From: Tubiluchus corallicola
Lineage: Eukaryota; Priapulida; Priapulimorpha; Priapulimorphida; Tubiluchidae
NCBI GenBank assembly: GCA_030141605.1
Contig: JAQGDQ010000192.1
Coordinates: 186,001-250,000 of the forward strand
Direction: 5' to 3'
Length of the DNA: 64,000 nt
In this document: one piece after another, positions 14,238-28,559 of the stretch
Numbering within the stretch: the stretch's first letter is position 1
Layout of the letters: each line of letters opens with the position of its first letter
The notes under the pieces: generated by a model
Databases searched by the model: none
What the model saw: the letters and a program-made list of their open reading frames with translations, nothing else
Told to the model about the DNA's origin: nothing
Translations under genes and position numbers: made by a program

Positions 14238-17200
14238 TTGCTATAACGTCGCTACCCGTGTCACTAATATCGTCTTATCGTCACTTCCATCGCCATCGGT
14301 GTAGTGTTTTTACCTTCTTGTGACCACTTTTTTACAAACTGTTTTTATAATTACGTTTGAAACATTGAATTCCAAAGTCAAAGTTAAAATCGTAGTATTG
14401 CATTTTATACCTATATATTCCTATTGATGGTGGCACTACGAGTTGTACCAAAGCGTTTTTTTCAAAACTCTAATAAAATAAAAGGTGCTGCTATTAGCGA
14501 ACTTCTTTGCTACTGCTATCTCTTCAGAATAACGAAAATAATTACATTATCACAGGTGTGATTGACTCGGAGTGTTAACATCACATTGAGTATTGTATAC
14601 TAGTCAATAAATTGAAAGTGTGCATAGTCTCTGTCAGTATGTTCCTTGTCGTTATTTTCATTTCTTACTAACCTAATGTGCGATTAATTTTCTTATTACG
14701 AAACATTCGTAATTTGCTCATTTTTTATTAAAAAACGGAAATCATTTTGTTGATTGCCTTCTAGAAGTGAAGTTTAGTTGTTGCAGTAATGAAAGCAGTC
14801 AACAAGAAATTTTCACACGGTTACTTCAGATAATTACTTGCCTAAAATTAGCATTTACTCAGTGGAAATTTATTCGTGCTTGCGAGCCGTGCAAATAATG
14901 CGCTTAAGCTGTGTTCACATGTACGCTTGAGTTCTGTTCACATGTCCGATTATGAAGCGGATCGCGAGGAATAAGAGCAAGTTAGGTTTTCCGCAGAAGT
15001 TACCACGTTGCATTGATCGTACGAACTGACTGTCTGATTGACTGACTCGCCGGTTGACTCAATCACTGACTGACGGGGATGTGGTGATGGGGAAAGTGGG
15101 TGGACAAATGAACAAGGCGGTGGAGCGTATGCATGCTCAATCAAATGGATAAAAGATTGAAAGATAAGAAAGAAAAGAAAGAGAAAGAGGAACAAATAAA
15201 CAACAAAAAAGTAAAACAAAACGGACGAATAAATGAATAAGTTAAAAAACTCCATTGTAAATTAAGTATTTCTCTAATTTAAGACTAGCCTTTAAAAGAT
15301 AAGCAAATATATCAGCTTCCACGCACAGCAATTGCAAATAAAAATTCTTTAATTATTACTTTCTTTTTTTCATTTTCTCTCGTTTTCATTTCATTTTGTG
15401 ATTTCATAACAACGCAGAACAAGATTTGTAATAAAGTGTTAGGCTTATGTTGACTTTATCATTAGGTATGTGCTAATTAACAATTTTGCAGACGAACTTT
15501 TTATCGTTGCGAGAATGTAATAAGACTGACTCTACAGAGACTAAGATGAACATAATGTAGGGTGTGGTATACATTTCGACTTCCGCCGAGTCAACTCTGT
15601 TGTGATGTTTTGGGTTTAAGATAACCGTACTGATCATCAGTTGACGTGTAGTCGGCCCAGTGTACGATTTTCACATCGTTGGCAAATAAAACTTATAAAC
15701 TACATTCATTGGTGAAATCAGCGAGGTCATAAAGCGGACTTCTATTTTTTTTTTGTTTCCATGAAAACTAACGTTTTCATCATTGCATATAAGCGTTAAG
15801 TTAAATAGAGTCCACTCAATTAAATCTGTAGGAAGAAAACTTGAAAATTAATGCTAGTATGATAGCCACTGTGACAGGTATGCTTGTTATGAAAAACAAG
15901 CTTACCATATTAAAAATGTGAAAACATATCCTGTTCTAAATTTAAAGTGCCACTATACTGCACATTTCCGACAGCTTTTCCAGAACTTATGGCTAAAAAG
16001 CAGAATAGTTCTTTATTAAAGTTTAAAAGGAAAGTTGAAAATGTTATGTATAACTAAATTAGTAGCAGGTTAATGGTACTCTTAAATTTTTTTATTGTTT
16101 ACTCATGAGAAAGGTAAGCGGCTATTAAAGCAAATGTTTACAACTCTGGTAGCTTTGAGCACTGCCAAGTTTTTACAACAATAACAGTAACACTAAGAAA
16201 ACTCGTTCTGATAAACTATTCCAGTAAAACAAAAGTATGCTGACAGTCACTACAGATTTTTCGTATTGTTTAATCTTTTGCGTTATATGTTAGTAATGAT
16301 TACGTCATTGTTTATTTTTGCGAGCTAACAGATGTTGCAGTTGGGTGTGGATACATTCAACATTGACAAAACGCACGGAGAAAATTTGATTTGCAAACAA
16401 ACCAAATCAGAAATAAAAACAAGGCACAGTAGAGAAACGCCAGAAAAACCACATTTTAATTAAACGAAATTACGAAAAACCGAACATGAAACACAACAGA
16501 AAATAAGTAAATGAATTGAACATAGCAGAAGAATCTTGATTATCAACAATGAGATAAGTAATAAAAATCATATTGTAAAAAACTGAAAAGAAACACAACA
16601 ACTTTCAGACAACATTATTATTACGTAAAACAATTGTTAGCGCAACACGTTGGAAAACGAAAATTCTACTAATCTAGTTGGACCACTACTAAGCTAAGGA
16701 TCAAAAACATTAGAGTCTTGTTTAAGGCGTAGTTCCAAAAAGAGATACACAACAGCATCAGAATAAAATGAGTGCTATTATGAGACAAATACGTTATTTA
16801 ATACATGATTAAAAAGGAATTGCCTTTCTAAAACTCAATACAGATTTTTTTATTGGCAGAAGTATTCACTCTAATGTGCCTCACAAGGCCGTTTACATGT
16901 AACTACGTCTACACGGTTTTCGTGGGCGTTTGTCAGAGCAGAGAACTAGCCGCATCAGCTTAAAATACACACCATGTGCCAAAACCAATATGTACGTAAA
17001 GATGTGCAAGTAAGACGGAAAATAAAGTGGTAGGTAAAATATCACTGATTTGACGAGTAACTAATAATAAAACAATTCGATAATTAGATAGAAATAGTAA
17101 AGACTATCTAGTTTATTCAGTTTACCAGTGTAAAAGGTTGAACAAAGAAAGTAAAAATTAAGTAATTTGTTACTTATCACAATTGTATATTAGTTAGCGC

Positions 17201-18090
17201 TCTTTTACTTGCAAACTTGTATATACTGATTTTAACGCTTTTTCCGTATTTTCAGCTGATGAGGCACGTTATATATGTTAATAATAATATTCTTCATTGT
17301 AATTAATGTACACAAACTGTACTGTACAAAATACATATAAATATAATTTTTGTGTACAAACAATCAGAGGACTGATGAAAGTAATAGTGTCTACTAAATC
17401 TACTTTAAAATCTACAATCCTTAATTAATTTCTAATTAATTTTCACACTCACAAAATTCTAACATTGCAAAGCAAAACAAAAAATCACATTTATACACAC
17501 AAACAAAAAACAATGTAACATCTACAAATTTTTGAACTGCACAACAATTAAAACAATAAAAATTAACGCAAAGGAACTTAAACAATAGTAATTGATTGCA
17601 GATTTATAAAATCCATTACTGCTTTAATTTACTAAACAATACAAACGCAAACTTTACACATCGTTACAACTTTGACTAAATTGCTGTTATAATAATAATA
17701 TGCCACGTCATAATCATTATACGTTTACCACTATGACATTACGAAATCATTATTGATTCTGCATATTATATTATCCCTTTTATTTGACGGTTTTCTGTAG
17801 TTTCTTAACAGAGCAATACGGCGAAAGCTCCTGATATTAAAAAGATCGAACTGCTCTGACAAACGGTCACAAAAATCACATAGATTGGTTCAAATTTCTC
17901 GTTTCGATCCTTTATTCTTAGGCCCATCTTCAGAAAACAGCCAGGCAAAAAATAAAATGCAGATTTATATATAACACGCCAATACAAACATATAATAACG
18001 CTTTAGTATTAACCAAAATTTAATATTTCTAAAGCTTTTTTTGTTTTGATTAGTAGTAAAGCGATTATTATCTCTTGGTATTGGCATTTT
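14238..18090. other. Intergenic, nothing recognised
   Basis: AT-rich, no exon or RNA gene found. GACTGACT-like words cluster at 15025-15075. CACATGT repeats occur near 14918-14945. Confidence 0.5.
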
Positions 18091-18097
18091 GTATATA

Positions 18098-18245
18098 TGT
18101 GTGTGTGGGGGGGGGGGAGGGGGTAGGGGTGCGTGTGCGTGTGTGTGTGGGTGGGTGGGTGTATGTGGGTGTGAGTGTGGGTGTGAGTGTGCGTGTGTGT
18201 GTGCGTTTATATATAATATATAATATATAAAAATAAAATATATAT
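18098..18245. repeat. G-rich/(GT)n and (AT)n compound repeat
   Basis: GT-rich strand with a G run at about 18108-18117, then mixed GTGTGGGT units, passing into ATATA-rich sequence. The long His/Thr/Pro-rich minus-strand frames come from this repeat. Confidence 0.9.
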
Positions 18246-19118
18246 ATGAAAGTAAGTAAAAATAGCACAGGTAAAAATGGCACACTTAGTAATACTTGTG
18301 CTTAGGGTTAGGGTTATAGTTGGGTATAATTATTTTAGTAATTTTACCTCTGCCAAGGAAATTATGCTTCAATACAGTTTGTTCATCCGTTTGGTTGTTT
18401 TTTGTCTGTTATGGCAGCAAGCTTATTACGCAAAAACTATCTAACAGATTTCAAAGAAACTTTGTAAAGAAAGGTTGGTTTGGAGTGCCAAAATGGAAAT
18501 CTTTACGTCAGTTCTTTTTTTTCGGTTCCATTTCGAGAAAATTTCGCTTGTAAATTTCTGTATCGTTGCTTATTAATGTATTTAGCCCTATAAGGTGACT
18601 TGGTACGTATATACTTGTCAGCCTATTTTCACCGCCAAAAATAATAGTGAAAAAGATTGATAAACACTATTTGGAAAATTCGTGCATTATTGATTATAAA
18701 TTCATTTAATGAACAAATATCTTGTGAGTCTTTTGCTAGTCTAGCTGTTTGTTTAGTTAGATATTACGTCATTTGTTATAAATTACTGCGCACATTACGA
18801 TATAACATTCTTTTGTTTGAAAACAAATGCGCGCGCTGTATCAAAATAATCAATCCGAACAAAAGTTCACTAAGACAAAACGAGTGTTTTTAACTGAAAA
18901 ATCCAAGTTTGTGATACTCATTAGTACTTTAAAGGTTCACGGCTCAATGGATTTCCAAATTCCTCGTTCTTACTATGGTTTTAAACTCATCTGAGGACGA
19001 GTATAGGAAATATTGCAGAAACGAACATTTTGAACATTGCAATGTGTATTCTAATTATTTTTGTGAGTGTACATTACTAAAATTGCACATCACAAGATCT
19101 GCGACACATTTCAGTGAT
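18246..19118. other. Intergenic, nothing recognised
   Basis: No gene found. The short frames at 18320-18553 and 18657-18893 match no family I know and have no splice or promoter support. Confidence 0.45.
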
Positions 19119-19197
<79 letters not shown>

Positions 19198-19234
19198 TAA
19201 TAATAATAGTAATAATAATAATAATAATAATAAA
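19119..19234. repeat. (TAA)n microsatellite
   Basis: Mostly pure ATA/TAA triplets with three single-base interruptions. It could be the tail of a retroelement on either strand, but no reverse transcriptase remnant was recognised next to it. Confidence 0.93.
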
Positions 19235-20090
19235 ATTCTCTATTGTTGTTAAAATTACACATCGATGAACTGTAAACTACATTCAAAGATTGATAATGTA
19301 ATCAGTGTTTCCACTGCTGTGAGTAATAGTGTTAAAAATGAATTAAAAATAAAAACACAAGTGAGGTTGTAATTAATTACATTAAAACTTAAGATTCATT
19401 TAAGACTTTAAAACTTTGCAATATTTACTTCATTTCTATATTCCTTTTCCTTAGTCTATGTTTCTATATTATTCTATACTTTTCTATATTCCTTTACAAC
19501 CAAGAAACCTAAAATTGAGCGTTTTAGAGAGTTTTATCAACTTTTTCAAGGATAAACTTCAAGGAAAATAACTTTCTTTTTCAGAATAAACTGCATTAGT
19601 AGTCGTCAGATTTTATTCAAAGTTGAATTTGTTTATAAACAATGGCTTACTTTCTACTCACCTATGATATTGCGTTCAACTGACAAGAGCAGACAGCTAG
19701 TTTTAGACGAAACTGGAACTGGTCAGCACTGTTAACACTGTTAATTTATTTAATAGCCACCACTTGCGTAATTAGGCGTGCTTGATAATATGCCAACGAA
19801 AAATTTTTCACGGCACCTCTTTCTCTCGACACAGTCCCTTATTTTTCTCCTTAATTCGTATTTCTGGTCTCAATCGTGTGGGAAGATGTAAACCGTCCGT
19901 CAATTTTCGGCATGCGCTTATGTCAGCGTGCACGCATGCGCACAGCACTCATATGCTTCAATAATTAACTTTCCACCTAAGATCAGCGTGTTCGATAACG
20001 TAACACACTTTTCGGACGTCATAATTAGAACTGAATTGATCAAAAATAAACAAAGACAGAGAGGGAGAATGGGAGAGAGGATTCGACTAA

Positions 20091-20159
<69 letters not shown>

Positions 20160-20167
20160 TGAGAGAA
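20091..20167. repeat. (GA)n purine tract
   Basis: Almost uninterrupted (GA)n, with A/G-rich flanks from about 20050 to 20235. Confidence 0.93.
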
Positions 20168-20235
20168 ACACAACTGTAGAAAGAGAGAAAAAGGTTGAAT
20201 AAAGACAAAAGAGGAAACCAAAAAAGAGATATAGA

Positions 20236-23200
20236 GAAGCATTAAGTGGTACACATCTGAATATGTTTTACATTTTTCCTACACACGTATTTGAAATTAT
20301 CAATTATTCCTGAGAACCGTCAGTACGTATCCATTTTACGAACTCTCGAGGCAAGTACCTATTGCAACGGTGAAGCTGCATAAAGGTTTGTGCTAATGAC
20401 AAAAATAACGTGTCATTGAATCTCTTTGGTGATGCGATAGGTGACTTTTGTTTTCTCACAAAGCTTACAGTATGTGTCTGAGCAACTGTAGACAACTTGA
20501 TTGTTGTTTTCATGCACCAAAACAAAGCAATTTTTCAGTGCAGTCCAATTTAGCCTCTCCACATTTAGCCTCTCTAAAAACAAGCTATGAATTTTTGTAA
20601 ATTTATAAACTACGCATAGCTTTTTTCAAAGTAACTTTCTTCTTTCAGGACTATCAGTCAAAACTCGTCGATGGAAATTAGTTTAGCTCGCGAAACGTTG
20701 TAAAATATTGCCATGCACACACGTTACTAGTGAAAAAGCGCATTCCACCTGAAAATACACTCATAAGGTCGTCCAAGGTTATTTTAATATAAACGCCAAA
20801 GTTACTCGGGTTGTGTTAGGAAGTAACTCGGCTAGAAAAGCATTTACACGTACTATTATTTATCAACAACCTATGCAGTATCAGAGATTCTAAATAAACG
20901 AGTTTTCAAGATTGGCGGATCTTTTAATGCAGGTATGCATTAAGTATTTGTTTTTAGCTGTCTCAGTCTCGAGTGTCTCTTTGTGAAATTTATGCTGATA
21001 TTGATGAGTTGATTTTTTTGAGTCAGTATTAAATAAAGTATTAAATACCGCTATTCCATTTCTAGGCCCAAGCAGTGAACCTGTTGTAAAAACAGTTATG
21101 GTAAAAAGAACTGTCGTGAAACGTATATATAAAAGCATTATGATGCATTTTTATATCATACTTCTTCTGTTTGAATCGCATTTAATCTATTTTTATGACA
21201 TTTGTGAGTATTGAATTCGGTCAATTTACGTCGCACTATTGAGAAATTACGAAATGAGAAATGTTTTAATAAGGATTTATTTTCAAGATTATAGCTTTAT
21301 AAACAATAAAGGCTGAGAACACACACAGGTGGCTCGAGATTATTTGTTTACTAATAGCAAGTTTATCGAAGCATTTATAACATTCAAGAACTTTGTTAGA
21401 CAGCGTTCATTTAGATATTACCATTCATTACTTTTCAAAAAGCGTTTGCATGTAGGCAGCACGTGTAATAACTTGATTTATTTGTGAGGGCATATTGAAA
21501 ATCGATATTCAAATAGTTGTTGAACGTAAAATATTACCTAAACATCTGTGAAACGTGTTTTGAACTGTGGTGTACAATTATGGATAACTACGAGTATATG
21601 CATAGCACTTTCAGCCTCTAATATGTGACAAAGATTTTAGGCCTCGTGACACACCACTGTACGATGTGCGCTATACAGTACACTTGGCCCACAGTTTGCA
21701 CTTATTAAAATACAACAAATTCGCGATAACAAATTATCGATTAGTTAAAATTAGCTACCAATAAATGCTCCTAATAATTCAATCATATATTGGTTTTGGT
21801 ATGCTTTTGTCAGTTCCTTGTGTCCTGATGTTCTCTGCACGTTCTGATTAGCGATTGGCAAGCCTTGATTATGTAGTCACTTGAAAGGTGCGATGTATAA
21901 AACTGAGTATGTCAGGTCGCATGGGTCTCAAATCTCCATATACTTGACCTCATCACACCAACAACTTAAATTCGTACATTTGCGCCGCTATTGTGGGGGC
22001 AATATCCTTCAGAATCAGACATTTTAGGTATATAATTCTTAATTTACTAAACGGAAAACTGGAAATCTTTTCAGTTTTGTGTGTTAGAAATGCGTGTTTT
22101 TGTGTGTTAACCACGGTAACACTAAGATTACGAGACAATGCTGTGGTTCAAATGGCTTAGAGCAGTTTTTAAATTTAATTCTAGTAAATTTAAGTAGAGT
22201 TTATTTATGATACACGATTGGGAAGCTGACTTGGATTGGTATAATGATTATTCACAAATATGGACTTCTGAGCTCCTGCAAATCAGTTTCCAGATGAGGG
22301 TAGTGGAGTACGTAGTCTACGTCCGTGGTCTACTAATTAGTGATTTAATCAACGCCTTTAACACTCAGAAATTTTATAAACATGATTTTGCGTTTATATG
22401 CGAAATGATTACGATTTTGCGAGGTTTATTTCAGTCGATAGGTAGGCCCTACATAAGACGTTCATTCAGTTTGGGAGTCAAGTGCATCATTTTCATGATA
22501 AAAAGAAAAATGGCAGACATTCTGGAGATGTAGTAAGTAGTAGGTTCTGGCGTTCGTTTAGCTAGCATAAGACCTGGCTTAGAAATCATGCTGTTATGTG
22601 AACGTTCAAATATACTGCAATAATGATTTTAACGACTAATCTGTTTGTACGTCTGTTCATCTGTCTGTCTGACTGTGTGTTTGTTTGTTTGTTTTTGTAT
22701 TCAGTGATTCCCGTTTTTATGTTTTTGCCTAAAATACTAAAAAAACTGCGTGTTTAAATCTTTAACTAGCTGATAGCGTCTCATTTTTATCACTGCTATT
22801 ACAATTGTTGTACCTCGTTTGCTTTCGGAGAGACCTTTGGACACTAATAACATTGCAACGTGCTGACAACGTTGGACAACGTACAGAATTCCATATTCGG
22901 CTATATATATATTATATGTATGCATGACATTACCCAGGCAATTTACGAAGAGTGACGCTTTCGATTTCATTATTGGCAAATATATAAATGCTATGGCGCA
23001 ATAAGTCATCCGTAATTCAATAACTGATGCAATTACTGCTATTCTAACAATAGTGGTAATCTTATAATTTGCGATACATGCACATTACAGGACAAATGAC
23101 ATAGCTGTGCCACATTATTGACATTTTGGGAATGTGTTAAAGTGCTACAAGTATGAGGCTCAGTGAGAAGAATGATAACCACGTGATTTGTGCTTTACTA

Positions 23201-25478
23201 CGTGGTTAAACTGAAATTAGGACTACTAGACATTATAGGCAGTAACAAGAGTTGTGTGGCGAGGGTAGTGCAACTATAAACTGCTTATAACACATGTAAA
23301 CAAACTTTGTGTAGTTAATGTAGCTGTTGTAGCTATAGCAGCAGTATACCTAAGCACTTTTTAATGTATCTTAGCCTAAACTAATAAAAACTCACGGTTA
23401 GGTTGGTCAGGAAAATGGATAGATTATTGCTAAATATACGTTGTAGATAGAATCCATAGAAGCAGAATACTAGGTAGATCTAATAATAAGAGTTAAGACA
23501 TGACCAATGTGTACTGGATTCTACAAGGTTGCCTCAAATCTGGCAACGTAGCTATCAGGGAGATAGCAACCGAGCTTGTACTGTTGTCGCAACTACTCAC
23601 ATGCGGTTGCCCGCGTGATAATGATAAATTTATTTTAAAACAGAAACATAAAAAATAAAGCCGACACAGAGTATATTTGATTTTAAATTTGCTGGAAATA
23701 ATAGTCATAAATATTTTGAAACGAACAGTCAGTCTTTACATCTTTAATTCTCTTTGCAAAGTCTTAATGTATGCTAAAATGTTAAAACATGTTGTATTAT
23801 ACTGGCCGTACCATGTATAATCGTTTACACTGGTTATTTTGCATTTAAATAAACTATACAAAATTTTGTTTAAAAATCATTTGTTTTAATCTATTACCAC
23901 ACCAGCATCTTAAATGGTAAAACAAGTGAATGCTTTAAAATATGCAAGTGATTTACCAATTTTAACTAACTGTACCAATTTGAATAGAAGTGAAAGTGCG
24001 ACTAAATCAGTCCAGATATCACCAAATTTGTAAACAACGAACATGGTAAAATAAAACAGTGTTGTTCGCGTGGTTACAAATTTTTATGCAAAATAATATG
24101 GCCTCGAACAGCCTGTCAATGTTTAGCTGTACCTACCCTGAATGTTTAACATGTAAATGAACATGTAAAAATTGTTTTATTGAACATGCATATCAACCAA
24201 AAACTTTCATGACGCCAGCCAAGTCTCCTAGCTGCTAAAAGATCGTGTTTTTTATTACAATTACCTCTAGTTCTGCTCTAAAAACTCCCTACTTTTTACA
24301 CTGCCTAACCAAACATCTGTTTACTCACGTCAGAGTCATTAGCGCCTAATTAGGATAATTTTACAATAAATTTTGACCTGCTGTAACTTTAAAGTAAAAG
24401 GCAATCATAGAGTTGGGCAAATTAGTAATTTTCTCCCGCTCGAAACTGAATAAACTAGCACTCGGGAATTTGAAGCGATAGGTAAGTGTTGGAGAGGGCA
24501 GTGGTTGGTGTAGCTGAAGCATTGGAAAAGAACTAGTTTCAGTCGAGTGTGCTGTCGACTCGCACTATGATGCTTGACTCGTATCATAAATCACATTAGT
24601 TTCAAATTCACATTCAGCTACAAAAGACTTTGGTAAAAATGCAATTGTACACAAAATCCAGTAATGAAATTACTTATTTTTAAGAAACGAGATTGGTATA
24701 ACTCACAAATACTCAGCGTGCATTTGTTCCTCAAGACTTTGCTATGGCGATGATAAACAGCTGAATAGTCATGGTCATGGTGGGTGCTAAGTTAAGCGAT
24801 GCTGGTGCTGAACAGTAAATGGATGATGGACTTACAGGAAAACAGGAACTTTTGCTGGTTAAGTACGTCACCAAAGAGGATTAAACTTCATAATTAGTTG
24901 GGTTCTTGTCCCGCCAAAACTTATCTCTTCAGCACTAAATAGACCTGCCACTGAGCTACAACTGATTGTCTGAGAGTATTATGGAATAGTAGGTAAATAA
25001 TAGCATTAATGTGGTACTTGCTACTGCGAGCAGTCGCGATCATATTCTCACCAAAATTTCCTGTTTTAACAGCGAGACTGTCTCTTGCTTTTTATTACAA
25101 TGCGAACCCTTAAAAAATGGTCCACCCATTTGTCACTAGACGTAATCTTTATTTACCGCATCTACGCTAACCTATTCAACGCTCAGCTAAAGAAGCCTAG
25201 CTCAGCAGTGTTACAATATTGGCTACATTACTCTTAATCATGAATCGACAGCTTCGCAGCCCACGGACTGAAAGCAATCTATCTGAACAAACTAAATGCT
25301 GATAAATAATTTCCTGGGAAATGAACGATAAGACGCCTTTTTTATGAACAGTGTTAATATATGATCATTGTGTAAGTCTGTAGACTGTGGAAGAACTTCC
25401 TAGAGCAATATAGATTAGTTCTAGTAATATTAAGAGTAGTTGGCTGTTGGAAAATGCGTTCCAAACGACTACATGCCT
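20236..25478. other. Intergenic, nothing recognised
   Basis: Read on both strands without finding an exon, structural RNA or clear transposon end. The 108-aa frame at 22207-22533 has no recognisable domain. A (TG)/(TTTG) stretch lies near 22655-22700. Confidence 0.45.
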
Positions 25479-25479
25479 A

Positions 25480-25680
25480 TTACAACTGACAATGTAATAA
25501 ACCATCGATATTGTAATAAACGAAAAAATTAACCCATAATGAAATAATAATCAACGCAAAACTAACCGATAATAACCGATAATGTAACAAAAAACTAGCG
25601 CATAACGTAAGACGACCCAAAACGCATACGTAATAACCCGAAGTTTAACGCATATTGTAACACTACAAAAATTGATTATG
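25480..25680. repeat. Degenerate tandem array, ACGCATAATGTAA-like
   Basis: About ten diverged units resembling AA(C/T)(C/G)CATAATGTAA(C/T)AAA are spaced roughly 15-25 bp apart. Examples are AACCCATAATGAAATAA, AACCGATAATGTAAC, AGCGCATAACGTAAG and AACGCATATTGTAAC. Spacing varies, so this is an old minisatellite or a cluster of short binding-site-like words. Confidence 0.5.
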
Positions 25681-26261
25681 CAATAGATAGCTGAACTAGC
25701 TCTTTTCCAGCTAAAGTCTGAACACATTCATCTAAGCAAATACTGCAACGAATGACTAAATAAAAATACCAGTAATCGATATTCAGTAATATATCTTATT
25801 AGTATGGTGTATTAGTCACGAAGCAGGCTGCTGTAATATTAAGGTAGTAATAAATTAAATTTTATTAATTTCAGTCTACATGTCTACATTAACATTGTTA
25901 AGGTAACAATGTTGCAGAAACGCCCTTTTATGATGATCATATAGGACCTGCATGGTTAAATTGATTAGCAAATGAACATTACCGGGTACCTAGGTTATTA
26001 ATACTTATCTGTCCTACATTACAAATTCGTTTCACATCTCCGCTTTAATTAGCACTGATGATTTTAGGTTTGGTGGTGTTCTACAGTGTGGAACGATAAT
26101 GATGTTGATGATGATGACGCAGATACAGAAGCATTAGCAGCATCGAAAACAATGTCGCAATAGCACCAGTGAGACCAGCGACAATCACAGTGACATAATA
26201 CTCTAAATGCAAACCGCAACAACAGTAAATAAAGAGTAATAAAAACGAGAGCAAGTGCTAT

Positions 26262-26262
<1 letters not shown>

Positions 26263-26348
<86 letters not shown>

Positions 26349-26362
26349 TCATCATCATTATT

Positions 26363-26409
<47 letters not shown>

Positions 26410-26443
26410 CTGCAGTAAAAGCAGCAACTGCAGCAGCAGCAGC

Positions 26444-26507
<64 letters not shown>

Positions 26508-26590
26508 GCCTCAACAGAAACAGTAACGGCAGCAGCAACAACGACAACGTCAACGACAGTGGCAGCAGCAGCAACAATAACAACAACAAC
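26263..26590. repeat. Compound (ATC)n-(CAG)n-(CAA)n microsatellite
   Basis: Three consecutive triplet arrays: (ATC)n at about 26263-26358, (CAG)n at about 26364-26406, (CAA)n at about 26444-26507, with mixed CAR units after. The long His/Ser/Asn and Leu frames come from the repeat. No splice sites or flanking coding sequence suggest a real homopolymer-bearing protein. Confidence 0.95.
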
Positions 26591-27074
26591 TTTATAAATT
26601 TCTACAATGCATTTAAAATTTAACCTGTCAGACCAGATTTAGAAATAGCCTGAAACGAAATTAAAGAAGTGCGAAATAAAATGTTTTTTCACAGTTCTGA
26701 AACTTTGCTGTACACCTTATAATTGGCAGATGTAAACTTGCTTAATGGATGTTTGTATGCGTAAGTGATTTATCCTAGTCACATTATGAATTCTTAATCA
26801 CTGCTTTGCATGACTGTGTAATCGCTGGTACTCAGCAATCATTAAAAATGACCTACAGCGGCTGCACGTTTTGCGCAACCTGCTGTCTAGAGTTCAATGT
26901 TAATATTCACTAAGTTCAGAAAATTCGTATGCTACTACAATTGCAGTAGGTTTGATAAGTCGCAAGTGAAGACTGTTGGTAAGAGGAACGTTGGAATGTA
27001 CTTCCTTTATAAACTTGCATAAAAATAAACTTCGACATTTCATCTCATATTATGGTATGGTGCGGCATTATGTT

Positions 27075-27322
27075 TTTAAGGCCCATTTCACACAGAAAAC
27101 GTCCGGAAAAATTCCTCGAAGAAAAAATTCTTGTGGCATTGCTCCCAAAAATGGAACACATTGTTTTCTATGGCGTATTTCACACGGCGCTTCATTTTCT
27201 TTGTACTTTGGGGAATTCTGCCGCCAGCTAGAAGCTATGCGTACTTTTCATGAGGAATTATGCCGCTTGATAGAAATGCAGCCTGTTCCGTTTTTGCTTT
27301 TTTTGTGCGGATTCTGCACGTA
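27075..27322. mobile_element. Possible Harbinger-type terminus
   Basis: After TAA (27078-27080) the sequence GGCCCATTTCACACAG resembles PIF/Harbinger termini, and TATTTCACACGGCGC recurs at 27176. I could not find the matching opposite end, so this is either a broken element or chance. No transposase was seen. Confidence 0.3.
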
Positions 27323-28274
27323 ATTTACATTAAGATTTAATTGTTTTATTGCTTGTTTTTTTGTTTTAGCGAACAAGAATTGACGTATTTTGGTAAAAAT
27401 TATGAGTTTTTGATCTATCTTTTATCAATTATCATATAAATATTTTTTGTTTTATCAAGACAACAGTGATGGTTACATTCGTGGAATACGTATGTGCGTG
27501 AAATAATATATATAATTATTATATACCTATCTTCACAAATTATAAAGTAGTTAACGAGTTAACAAAGTCGTTGCTATAAAATTTGGACTAAATTTAGTGC
27601 AAGTAAATTTGGGTAGGTTTACTAATCTATGGTTGTGCTTAAAATAAATTTATTATCATTTTAGTACCTTACTTGGTGACTATTAACAAATTTAATAGTT
27701 GTTGATGATAAATGTTTATTAGCCTCTTTTTGCAGAGAAAACATTTCTGTACAAACAATTATATAATTTTACATAGACAGGGTGAATTTTACAATGTTAC
27801 GCATCTGTAATTAGCCTTTTAATGGTGCGTATAACATTATTTACAATGATGTTAAACAATGAGTATTAAAGTGAGCGTTTAAACATGAAAGTTTATAAGT
27901 AATAATAATAATAATTAAGAATACTGACATGTCATTTGTCGTTTCCAAAAGTAATAAAACTCAAAAATGGTGGAAATTCGTCCATACACTAACTAGGTCG
28001 ATTATTGTCAGAATAACTGTGATTGCCTGCCATCTCGACTTTTTGACTCGAATCAAGTAGACTGAAATCAACATGCCAAAATCATGGTTATACATGTATA
28101 GCAAAATTTAAGCTAGTTTAAAACGATCGCGTAATTTAGCTATGAGTAAGCAGTTGCTACAGATTGATTGGCAAGTATTGACAAGCCCAGACTTGAACTC
28201 ACAACAAACCAATCAAGTTTTCATAACCGTTTGGCTTTCATTTCAGACAAGTTATAAAATCATGTTCATGGTAA

Positions 28275-28515
28275 GCAGGTTCTTGATGAAAGAAAGAAGA
28301 GTGACGAACGAAAGAAGAGCTGCGAAAATGCGAAATACAGAAACGCAAAAGGAAAGATGGACAAACGGAAAAAAGAAGCCAAGGAAGGAAAAAAGATAGG
28401 AAGAAAAAGAAGGAAGAGAATAACACAAAGAGAGAAAGATGTAAGAAGAAAGAAAAGAACGAAAGAAAGAAAAACGGACAGAAAGAGACAAACTATGGAA
28501 GAAAAGGGAAAAGAA
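28275..28515 (+). repeat. GAAA/GGAA purine-rich tract
   Basis: About 240 bp almost free of pyrimidines on the plus strand, a degenerate GAAA-type simple sequence. Lys/Arg/Glu-rich plus frames and Phe/Ser/Leu-rich minus frames over it are composition artefacts. Confidence 0.8.
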
Positions 28516-28559
28516 GAGAACGGCATACAAATAACAGTTTATCAAAATTTCATGTAACA

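Noticed and set aside
21953-22138. Possible retroelement-derived minus-strand peptide
   Set aside because: No diagnostic RT, endonuclease or transposase motif could be identified.
22207-22533. 108-aa plus-strand frame as a possible small gene
   Set aside because: No recognisable motif, no clear promoter or splice sites, and a frame of this length is expected by chance in tens of kilobases.
26255-26623. 122-aa His/Ser/Asn-rich frame
   Set aside because: Translation of three adjacent triplet arrays; no non-repeat coding sequence around it.
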